From contig NZ_CP015732.1 in the NCBI RefSeq assembly GCF_001750145.1, positions 3,286,001 to 3,350,000 on the forward strand: a stretch of DNA of 64,000 nucleotides. Reading direction: 5' to 3'. The notes beneath the pieces were generated by a model, which was given only the letters and a program-made list of their open reading frames with translations, was not told the DNA's origin and ran no database searches. Below are positions 53,224 through 62,814 of the stretch, one piece after another; position 1 is the first letter of the stretch; each line of letters opens with the position of its first letter. A program made the translations under genes and the position numbers. This DNA comes from Arthrobacter sp. U41. GTDB taxonomy: Bacteria; Actinomycetota; Actinomycetes; Actinomycetales; Micrococcaceae.

Positions 53224-54142
53224 AGCGCTCCGGATCTTTGCGGAAGGCCGCACGGCAGCCGGGCGAGCAGAAGTACACGGTGACGCCGTTGTGCTCGAGC
53301 TGCAGGGAGGACTGCACGGCGGCGACGGTCATGCCGCAGACAGGGTCGACCGCCGTCGCCGGAGCTTCCGGCGCCGGGACAACGGCCTGCCCCTGGGCCT
53401 GTGCCGGCGCGGCGTGCCGGGACTTCGACCGCTCCTGGATGAGCTGGGCCAGGATCGAGAGCGCGATCTCGCCGGGGGTGCGGGCGCCCAGCTGCAGCCC
53501 GGCCGGGGTGAAGACGCGGGAGCGCTGCGCCTGGTCCACGTCGAGGGAATCCAGCACCGCGGCGCCCCGGGTTCCGCTGGCCACGAGCGCGACATACGGC
53601 ACGCCGGCGCGCAGTGCGGCCTCGAGCGCGACCTCCTCCGCCTTGCCGTGCGAGGCCACGATCAGCGCCGCGTCGCCGGCCTGCGGCGCCGCCGATTCCC
53701 CGTCGGTGAGTTCCACGGCCAGGCCGACGCCGGCGCCGAGGGTCGCCAGGGCCTGGGCCACGGGCGTGGTTCCCACCACAAGAACCCGGGGCGCCGGGAG
53801 GCGCGGCTGGAGGAAGATCTCGATGGCCCCGCCGCTCAGGCACGGGTTGGACACCTCGACCGCGCCGTCCCCTGCGCTGCGGGACGGTTCGCCGGGGAGC
53901 ACCCGCAGCAGCAGGGGTTCCTGCGAGGCCAGGACCTGCAGGCTGTACTCCCGCACCGAGGACTCGACGCAGTTCCCGCCCACGAAGCCCTGGATCTCGC
54001 CGCTCGGCAGGATCAGGGCGGTGTCCCCGGCGTGGGCGCTGGTGGGATGCTGGGCGCGGACCACCGTGGCGTGCACGAACGGCTCACGGCGGGAGGCGAG
54101 GTCATTCGCCCGGGCCGCAAGGGACTCTCCAATCGGTGTCAT
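53207..54142 (-). CDS. coxF: XdhC/CoxF-family protein fused to a C-terminal YHS domain
   Basis: A 311-residue protein. XdhC/CoxI domain (G-F-V-G-G-N-C-V-E-S-S-V-R-E) and a Rossmann part (V-L-V-V-G-T-T-P-V-A-Q-A-L-A), then a linker and a YHS-type metal domain: D-P-V-C-G-M-T-V and Y-F-C-S-P-G-C-R-A-A-F at residues about 265-300. The Cys residues could bind copper or another metal, of interest since form I CO dehydrogenase needs a Cu-S-Mo centre. It directly follows coxL with a 1-bp gap. Confidence 0.85.
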   Translation of the reverse strand: MTPIGESLAARANDLASRREPFVHATVVRAQHPTSAHAGDTALILPSGEIQGFVGGNCVESSVREYSLQVLASQEPLLLRVLPGEPSRSAGDGAVEVSNPCLSGGAIEIFLQPRLPAPRVLVVGTTPVAQALATLGAGVGLAVELTDGESAAPQAGDAALIVASHGKAEEVALEAALRAGVPYVALVASGTRGAAVLDSLDVDQAQRSRVFTPAGLQLGARTPGEIALSILAQLIQERSKSRHAAPAQAQGQAVVPAPEAPATAVDPVCGMTVAAVQSSLQLEHNGVTVYFCSPGCRAAFRKDPERYALTL

Positions 54143-54143
54143 G

Positions 54144-56537
54144 TCAGATCGGCGGCCTTGCCCGGCCCTGCATGGCCGCCCAGACCCGGGCCGGTGTGCA
54201 GGGCATGTCCATGTGGACCACCCCGTAGGGGGCCAGCGCGTCGACGACGGCGTTCACGATCGCCGGCGGTGAACCGACGGTGGCGGACTCGCCGATGCCT
54301 TTCGCCCCGATGGGGTGGTGCGGGGACGGGGTGACGGTGAAGCCGGTTTCCCAGTCCGGCACTTCCATCGCGGTCGGGATCAGGTAGTCCATAAAGGACC
54401 CGCCCAGGCAGTTGCCGTCGGCGTCGAACTCGATGATCTCCATCAGGGCCATCCCGACGCCGTCGGTCAGCCCGCCGTGCACCTGGCCCTCGATGATCAT
54501 CGGGTTGATCCGGGTGCCGCAGTCGTCCACCGCGATGAAGCGGCGCACCTTCACGTGCCCGGTGCCCGGGTCGATGTCCACCACACAGATGTAGGCGCCG
54601 AACGGGAACGTCAGGTTCGGCGGGTCGTAGGTGACCTCGGCATCGAGGTTGCCGTCGACCCCCTCGGGCAGCGTCATGGTGCCGTGGGCCGCCATGGCGA
54701 TTTCGGCGATGGTCTTCCCGGCGCTGGGATCGCCCTTGACGAACCAGCGGCCCTTCTCCCATTCAAGGTCCTCGGGCCGCGTCTCCAGCATGGCCGCGGC
54801 GATCAGCTTCGCCTTCTCCCGCACCTTGCGGGCAACGAGGGCGACGGCGCCGCCGCTCACCGGCGTCGAGCGGCTCCCGTAGGTGCCAAGGCCGAACGGT
54901 GTCTGGTCGGTGTCGCCGTGGACGACGTCGATATCCTCGGGCGGGATGCCGAGCTCCTCGGCGACGATCTGCGCGAAGGTGGTCTCGTGGCCCTGGCCCT
55001 GGCTTTGCACCGAGAGCCGGACGACGGCCTTGCCCGTGGGATGGACCCGCAGTTCGGCGCCGTCGGCCATGCCGAGGCCGACAATGTCGAAGTGCTTGCG
55101 TGGGCCGGCGCCCACGGTCTCGGTGAAGAACGAGATGCCGATCCCCATGAGTTCACCGCGCGCCCGCTTCTCCTGCTGCTCGCGGCGCAGCTCGTCGTAG
55201 CCGGCCAGCTGCATGGACAGCCGCATCGCGGGCTCGTAGTTGCCGGAGTCGTACACCCAGCCAGTCTTGTTGGCGTACGGGAACTGTTCGGGTTTGATGA
55301 AGTTCTTCAACCGCAGTTCCGCCGGATCCATCTCCAGCTTGCGGGCCAGGATGTCCACCATCCGCTCGACCAGGTAGACGGCCTCCGTGACGCGGAACGA
55401 GCAGGCGTAGGCGACGCCGCCGGGTGCCTTGTTCGTGTAGACGCCTGTGACGCTGCAGTACGCGGCTTTTAGGTCATAGCTTCCGGTGAAGATAGAGAAA
55501 AAGCCTGCCGGGTTCTTGGTGGGCTGCGCGGTGGCGTTGAACGCGCCGTGGTCTGCGAGGACGTTGGTGCGCACCGCGAGGATCTTGCCGTCCTTGGTCG
55601 CCGCGATCTCGCCCTGCATGATGTAGTCGCGGGCGAAGGAGGTGGACATCAGGTTCTCCGAGCGGTCCTCCACCCATTTCACCGGCTTGCCGGTGACGAT
55701 GGACCCGACCACCGCGAGGATGTAGCCCGGGTAGATGCCCACCTTGTTGCCGAAGCCGCCGCCGATGTCCGGGGACACCACCCGGATCTTGTGCTCGGGG
55801 ATCCCCGCAACGATCGCGAACAGGGTCCGGTGCGCGTGCGGTGCCTGGGTGGTTTCGTACAGGGTGAGCTTGCCGTCGACGGCGTCGAAGTCGGCGATCG
55901 CCCCGCAGGTCTCCATCGGCGCCGGGTGCACCCGCGGGTAGACCATCTCCTGGGAGACGACAACGTCGGCGCTCGCGAAGACAGCCTCGGTTTCGGCCTT
56001 GTCGCCCATTTCCCAGTCGAAGATGTGGTTGTCCGTCTTGCCCTCGATCTCGTCGCGGATCACCGGGGCATCGACGTCGAGGGCCTTCCGGGCGTCGATG
56101 ACCGGGGGCAGGACTTCGTATTCGACGTCGATCAGCTCCAGTGCGTCACGGGCGGCGTAGCGGTCCTCCGCCACGACGAACGCAACCTCCTGGCCCTGGA
56201 AGCGGACCTTGTCCGTCACCAGAACGGCCTGCACGTCCGCGGAGAGGGTGGGGGCCCACGCCAGCTTGAGGCCAATCAGGTCCTTGCCGGTGATGACGGC
56301 GAGGACCTTGGGGTGGGCCAGGGCGTTGGTGGTGTCGATGGAGACCAGCCGGGCGTGGGCTACGGGGGCGCGCAGGATCGCGCCGTGCAGCATGCCGGGC
56401 AGGACAATGTCGTCCAGGTAGTTGCCTTTGCCGCGGACAAAGCGCGGATCTTCCTTCCGCTGGATCCGGCCGTAGCCGATCGGGCGGTCCTCGTCGCCGG
56501 CCGCCGGATTGGTGGGCCGTTCGTGGATGACGGTCAT
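54144..56537 (-). CDS. coxL: Aerobic carbon monoxide dehydrogenase large subunit, form I
   Basis: A 797-residue molybdopterin-binding subunit. The active-site loop A-Y-A-C-S-F-R is at residues 376-382, with Cys379 as the copper ligand; A-Y-x-C-S-F-R is the mark of genuine form I CO dehydrogenases, as opposed to form II and xanthine-type enzymes. Other motifs: D-I-G-G-G-F-G-N-K, Q-G-Q-G-H-E-T-T-F and G-I-G-E-S-A-T-V-G with the catalytic Glu. It oxidises CO with water to CO2 and passes electrons to the FeS and FAD subunits. The start overlaps the coxS stop (ATGA). Confidence 0.95.
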   Translation of the reverse strand: MTVIHERPTNPAAGDEDRPIGYGRIQRKEDPRFVRGKGNYLDDIVLPGMLHGAILRAPVAHARLVSIDTTNALAHPKVLAVITGKDLIGLKLAWAPTLSADVQAVLVTDKVRFQGQEVAFVVAEDRYAARDALELIDVEYEVLPPVIDARKALDVDAPVIRDEIEGKTDNHIFDWEMGDKAETEAVFASADVVVSQEMVYPRVHPAPMETCGAIADFDAVDGKLTLYETTQAPHAHRTLFAIVAGIPEHKIRVVSPDIGGGFGNKVGIYPGYILAVVGSIVTGKPVKWVEDRSENLMSTSFARDYIMQGEIAATKDGKILAVRTNVLADHGAFNATAQPTKNPAGFFSIFTGSYDLKAAYCSVTGVYTNKAPGGVAYACSFRVTEAVYLVERMVDILARKLEMDPAELRLKNFIKPEQFPYANKTGWVYDSGNYEPAMRLSMQLAGYDELRREQQEKRARGELMGIGISFFTETVGAGPRKHFDIVGLGMADGAELRVHPTGKAVVRLSVQSQGQGHETTFAQIVAEELGIPPEDIDVVHGDTDQTPFGLGTYGSRSTPVSGGAVALVARKVREKAKLIAAAMLETRPEDLEWEKGRWFVKGDPSAGKTIAEIAMAAHGTMTLPEGVDGNLDAEVTYDPPNLTFPFGAYICVVDIDPGTGHVKVRRFIAVDDCGTRINPMIIEGQVHGGLTDGVGMALMEIIEFDADGNCLGGSFMDYLIPTAMEVPDWETGFTVTPSPHHPIGAKGIGESATVGSPPAIVNAVVDALAPYGVVHMDMPCTPARVWAAMQGRARPPI

Positions 56538-57094
56538 GCCTTCACCTCTGCCTCTTGGGTCTCGGCTGCAATGTCCTCAACCACGGTGTCCGTGCCGTCG
56601 AGGACCTCGTCGGCCGTTGCGTCGCTGTCCCCGCCCGCCGGGTGGTCAGCCGCCCACTGCACCGAGCGGACGATCGTGGCGTAGCCGGTGCACCGGCAGA
56701 TCTGGCCCGAAATGGCCTGCCGGATCTCGGTGGTGTCCGGGTGCGGGTTCTTGTCGAGCAGGGCGCGGGCGGTCAGCATCATCCCGGGAGTGCAGAAACC
56801 GCACTGCAGCCCGTGTTCCTCCATGAACCCCTGCTGGACCGGGTCTAGGGTCGCCCCGGTGGCGAGTCCCTCGACCGTCCGGATGTCATGTCCGGCTGCC
56901 ATCGCCGCCAGAACGGTGCAGGACTTCACCGGCTGGCCGTCCATCAGGACCACGCAGGTCCCGCAGTTGCTGGTGTCGCATCCCCAGTGCGTACCGGTCA
57001 GGCCGAGGACCTCCCGGATGTAGTGGACCAGGAGCACACGGGGCTCAATGTCGGACGTGACTTCGTTGCCGTTGACGGTCATGCTGATCTGCAT
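56534..57094 (-). CDS. coxS: Carbon monoxide dehydrogenase small [2Fe-2S] subunit
   Basis: A 186-residue protein with two [2Fe-2S] clusters: plant-ferredoxin type C-D-T-S-N-C-G-T-C with a fourth Cys in V-K-S-C, and the XDH type C-G-F-C ... C-R-C-T-G-Y. A 30-residue acidic tail after the second domain is longer than usual. It carries electrons from the Mo site to the flavin. Confidence 0.95.
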   Translation of the reverse strand: MQISMTVNGNEVTSDIEPRVLLVHYIREVLGLTGTHWGCDTSNCGTCVVLMDGQPVKSCTVLAAMAAGHDIRTVEGLATGATLDPVQQGFMEEHGLQCGFCTPGMMLTARALLDKNPHPDTTEIRQAISGQICRCTGYATIVRSVQWAADHPAGGDSDATADEVLDGTDTVVEDIAAETQEAEVKA

Positions 57095-57099
57095 CCGCT

Positions 57100-57978
57100 T
57101 CAGCCTTCCTGGGTCCGGGCGGCGCGGGCACTGGCCTGTCGCAGCACCCGCCGGGTGAGTTCGTCGGCAAGGTGCCGTTTGTAGTCAATCGGGCCGCGCT
57201 GGTCGGCCACGGGGTCGCAGGCTGCCGCGGCGAGCCGTCCGGCCTCCACGAAAAGTTCCTCCCGGGGCTGCTGGCCGCGGAGCAGTTCTGCGGTCCCCGG
57301 GACGGTGTGGTCGAGCCCGAGGGCGGTGAGTCCAAGGGCGGCGTCGGCGATGGTGCCGTCCTCCGCGAGGGTCACGGATGCGCCGGCGGCGCCGACCGCC
57401 CAGTCACCCACCCGGCGCTCGACCTTCTCGTAGGCGCTGCCGGAACGGGGGCGGATCGGGAAGCGCAGCTCACACAGCAGCTCGTCCTGGCCCACCGCCG
57501 TCTCATACGGTCCGCGGTGGAAGTCGGCCATCGCCAGGATGCGCTCACCGGCCGGTCCCCGGATCACGGCGTCCGCGCCCAGCACATCGCAGACCGTGGA
57601 CAGGTCCTCGGCCGGGTCGGCCTGGCAGAGTGATCCGCCGATGGTTCCGCGGTTCCGGACGACCGGGTCGGCGATTACTGCTTCGGCGTCGCGGACGATC
57701 GGGAAGAGCGCCGCGATCTCGTCCGATTCCAGGAGTGTCGTGTGCCGTGTCAGCGCCCCGATCCGCAGTTTGTCGCCGTCGCGCAGGATGAAGTCGAGTT
57801 CGTAGAGGTCGTTGATATCGATCAGCCACTCGGGCCGGGACAGCCGGAGCTTCATCATCGGCAGGAGGCTGTGGCCCCCGGCGATAACCCGTGACTCCGG
57901 GCCGTGGCGCGAGAGGAGTTCCAGGGCGTTGTCCACGGACGTGGCCCGCACATAGTCGAAAGGAGCCGGAATCTGCAT
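57100..57978 (-). CDS. coxM: Carbon monoxide dehydrogenase medium FAD subunit
   Basis: A 292-residue flavoprotein from ATG 57978, preceded by GAGGTGGGG; upstream in-frame text is unrelated. FAD-binding motifs A-G-G-H-S-L-L-P-M-M-K-L-R and G-T-I-G-G-S-L-C-Q-A-D-P-A-E-D are the CODH-type pair. First gene of the operon; the M-S-L order is that of form I enzymes. Confidence 0.95.
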   Translation of the reverse strand: MQIPAPFDYVRATSVDNALELLSRHGPESRVIAGGHSLLPMMKLRLSRPEWLIDINDLYELDFILRDGDKLRIGALTRHTTLLESDEIAALFPIVRDAEAVIADPVVRNRGTIGGSLCQADPAEDLSTVCDVLGADAVIRGPAGERILAMADFHRGPYETAVGQDELLCELRFPIRPRSGSAYEKVERRVGDWAVGAAGASVTLAEDGTIADAALGLTALGLDHTVPGTAELLRGQQPREELFVEAGRLAAAACDPVADQRGPIDYKRHLADELTRRVLRQASARAARTQEG

Positions 57979-58065
57979 AGTCCCCACCTCACCCAGGGCG
58001 CTGGCAACGTGGCGCAGCACCGATTTCAGGCCAGTCTTGCCCCGCCTGGTACGGAGTGTCAATAT

Positions 58066-58089
58066 CGTCATAAGCGAAAGGTTATGACG
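58066..58089. promoter_or_regulatory. Inverted-repeat operator candidate between coxM and lysR
   Basis: CGTCATAA and TTATGACG are perfect inverted arms separated by 8 bases, in the 113-bp region between the divergent genes and next to the lysR start. The layout fits a LysR-type binding site controlling both genes. Confidence 0.6.
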
Positions 58090-58091
58090 CC

Positions 58092-59078
58092 GTGTCGATG
58101 ACATTGAGCCAGCTCCGCACGTTCGCCCTCGTCGCCCGACTGGGCTCACTGCACGCTGCCGCGGAGACCCTGGGTGTCAGCGAGCCCGCGGTTTCCTCCG
58201 CCCTGGCCGCGCTCCGGCAGGACCTCGGGGACCCGCTCTTCGTGCGCGCCGCGGGAGGCATTGCGCTGACCCCGGGCGGCAGGGCGCTGGCGGACTATGC
58301 CCAGGACATCGTCGGGCTGGCGGACCAGGCCCGCTGGGAGGTCTCCAACGCCAAGAACGACGCCGGCCGGCTGAGGATCGTTTCCACCGCGCCCTTTGCC
58401 GAACACGCGGCCGGCCGGCTGCTGGACCTGTTCACCAAGCGTGTCCCCGGCGCTGCGGTGGATGTCGTGGTCGAGTCCGCCGAGGACCTTGCCTCCCTGC
58501 TGCAGGAGCGGGCGTACGACATCGCCCTGGGTGCCCGGCCGACGGCGCCGGCGGGTACCGCTGTCATTGGGCTGGGCCTGGAATGCCTTCCGTTCCTGCG
58601 CTACCAGCGGGCCCTGGTTGCGGGGGCCGGGCATCCGCTGGCGGGGCTGCACGGACCGGTGTCCGTGGCCCGCCTGCTGGACCGGCCGTGGTTTGCCGGA
58701 CCGGCAGGGATCCAGGAGAACTCGGAGGAGGGCCGCTGGCTGGCGTCAACCGGGGTGGCGCCGGAGATCATCCGGCTCAGCAGTGAGACGGAAGCCCTGG
58801 CGGCGGTGCGGGCGGGGGAGGGCATCATGCTGGCGCTCGGCCACATTGTCCGGGACGAACTCCAGAGCGGGGTCCTCGTCCGGCTGCCCGTCGTGGGGAC
58901 ACCGGTCAGCGGACTGTGGTGGGCGAGCACCCTGGACCACCACCGGACCACCACGATGGCGCAGATGCTGCAGCGCTTCGCCGGCACCGCCGACGCGACC
59001 GCCGCGATGGTTGCCCCCGGCGGCTCCCGGGGACTGGAACGCCGCGGATCGAAGTTCCACGTCGCGTTGTGGAGCTGA
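58092..59078 (+). CDS. LysR-family transcriptional regulator, divergent from coxMSL
   Basis: A 328-residue regulator. HTH L-S-Q-L-R-T-F-A-L-V-A-R-L-G-S-L-H-A-A-A-E-T-L-G-V-S-E-P-A-V-S-S (split over residues 5-38) and a substrate-binding-like effector domain. GTG 58092 is favoured over ATG 58098 by distance to AAAGG. Divergent placement and the inverted repeat at 58066-58089 suggest it controls the CO dehydrogenase operon and itself. Confidence 0.88.
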   Translation: MSMTLSQLRTFALVARLGSLHAAAETLGVSEPAVSSALAALRQDLGDPLFVRAAGGIALTPGGRALADYAQDIVGLADQARWEVSNAKNDAGRLRIVSTAPFAEHAAGRLLDLFTKRVPGAAVDVVVESAEDLASLLQERAYDIALGARPTAPAGTAVIGLGLECLPFLRYQRALVAGAGHPLAGLHGPVSVARLLDRPWFAGPAGIQENSEEGRWLASTGVAPEIIRLSSETEALAAVRAGEGIMLALGHIVRDELQSGVLVRLPVVGTPVSGLWWASTLDHHRTTTMAQMLQRFAGTADATAAMVAPGGSRGLERRGSKFHVALWS

Positions 59079-59201
59079 GACAGGTCCCCCATTGAGATTT
59101 CCTGCGCCGGTTTGCCTGTGTCGCATTGCGGAACTCGGGTCCCGGTGCTAACCCTTGTGGGGAACACGATCCACTGACGCACCCTACGAAGAGGAATAAC
59201 A

Positions 59202-59519
59202 ATGACTTTGACCCCGGATGAAGACAGCTCGCTGCGGCACTGGAGCGCCCGCCTGATCCAGGCATTGCAGATCCTTGATCTGGAGGTGGACCACGAGAAG
59301 ATCGTCCAGGTCGCGGACGAATCGCTGAAAGCCGTCGGGCCGCACGCGGATGCGATCAGCGCCTTCATCGTCGGGTACGCCGCAGGAACCGCGTCGACCG
59401 ACGGCCGAAAGAGCACGCAGGAGGCCGTCCACGCTGCGTCCAACAAGGTCCTCGAGCTCTGCGAGGACGGCGAGTCCGGCGGCCCCGACGAAAAGGGCTG
59501 GGCCAAGCGGGCCCAGTAG
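59202..59519 (+). CDS. DUF6457-like small protein
   Basis: A 105-residue acidic protein with a good ribosome site (GAGGAA). Text L-R-H-W-S-A-R-L-I-Q-A-L and H-A-D-A-I-S-A-F-I-V-G-Y-A-A-G resembles DUF6457 domains, which often lie near molybdenum cofactor genes or are fused to them. Its function is unknown; the position between CO dehydrogenase and a molybdo-oxidoreductase fits. Confidence 0.65.
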   Translation: MTLTPDEDSSLRHWSARLIQALQILDLEVDHEKIVQVADESLKAVGPHADAISAFIVGYAAGTASTDGRKSTQEAVHAASNKVLELCEDGESGGPDEKGWAKRAQ

Positions 59520-59545
59520 CCGCAGCGCCGATCCACTCAACCCTC

Positions 59546-59732
59546 CGCGGGACATGCCCTGCCCTCGCGCGGAGGGGTGGACATGGTGGCATTATGTCCA
59601 GTGCCTGGGCCCAGGGCGGGACATGTCCGGTGGAGCGCCTAACGGGCCCCGCGGGACATGCCCTCCCGTCGCGCGCAGGGGTGGACATGGTGGCATTATG
59701 TCCAGTGCCTGAGCCTAGGGCGGGGCATGTCC
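59546..59732. repeat. Tandem 104-bp repeat with GGACAT hairpins
   Basis: Two 83-bp units (59546-59628 and 59650-59732) match at 77 of 83 positions. Each holds several GGACATG/CATGTCC half-sites, including the hairpin GGACAT-N9-ATGTCC. It lies between the convergent DUF6457 and fdhF-like genes, without ORF or T-tract. It could be a REP-like element or a double terminator. Confidence 0.75.
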
Positions 59733-59756
59733 CGAAGGGGTCCGCGGGGCGCAGGC

Positions 59757-62108
<2,352 letters not shown>

Positions 62109-62295
62109 GTGAACTTCCCTTCTGCAACCACCGCCTGTTCAGGCTGGCGCGTCTCTACTACCAAGCACCCTACCTTTTGGCCTGTATCAGGCCTATCAGT
62201 TGGCCCGGAGCGCCGCAAGGGATTTGCCGTCGACGGCGGCGCCCGCGTTCCGTAGCATGTGCGGTACGCGGGGCGGCGGGACCAGAGGAGCAGAG

Positions 62296-62805
62296 ATGAA
62301 ACTGATGACAGTGGTGTGGACGGCGGGCGCGACCGCCGCAACCGCAGCGGCCGGCGGAATAGCGACGGATCCGGACAGCAGCTGGTACCGGCGGCTGCGC
62401 AAACCGGACTGGCAGCCGCCCGCCATCGCCTTTCCCGTGGTCTGGACGGCACTCTATGCCGACCTCGCCGTGAGTCCCGCCGTCGCTGTGGACAGCCAGG
62501 ATGCCGGGGAAACGCCCGGCCGCGAAACCCGGCGGCAGGAGATTTCCGCGTACAAAATTGCCCTGGCCGCCAACCTCGTCCTCAACGCGAAGTGGAGTTG
62601 GCTTTTTTGGCGCGCCCGCCGGCCGTGGCTGGCCGCGGCGGAGTGCGCGGTGCTGGCGGTGAGCAGCGCCGACCTGGTGCGGCGCACGTACCGCCTGAAC
62701 CGCACTGCCGGAGTGTCCCTTGCCCCCTACGCCCTGTGGTGCGGGTTCGCCACCGTCCTGTCGACGGCCATCGCGCGGCTCAATCCCGGAGCGGGAAGGC
62801 GGTAG
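62296..62805 (+). CDS. TspO/MBR-family membrane protein
   Basis: A 169-residue protein with ribosome site GAGGAG before ATG 62296. TspO signature W-Y-R-R-L-R-K-P-D-W-Q-P-P and F-P-V-V-W-T-A-L-Y, later L-N-A-K-W-S-W-L-F-W. Five membrane helices are expected. Bacterial TspO binds porphyrins and affects stress and tetrapyrrole metabolism. Confidence 0.88.
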   Translation: MKLMTVVWTAGATAATAAAGGIATDPDSSWYRRLRKPDWQPPAIAFPVVWTALYADLAVSPAVAVDSQDAGETPGRETRRQEISAYKIALAANLVLNAKWSWLFWRARRPWLAAAECAVLAVSSADLVRRTYRLNRTAGVSLAPYALWCGFATVLSTAIARLNPGAGRR

Positions 62806-62814
62806 CCCGCCGGC

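Noticed and set aside
54315..56684. Two plus-strand ORFs of 378-385 aa opposite coxL
   Set aside because: Shadow frames of coxL; composition is Asp/Val/Gly/His-rich without motifs, while coxL is unmistakable on the other strand.
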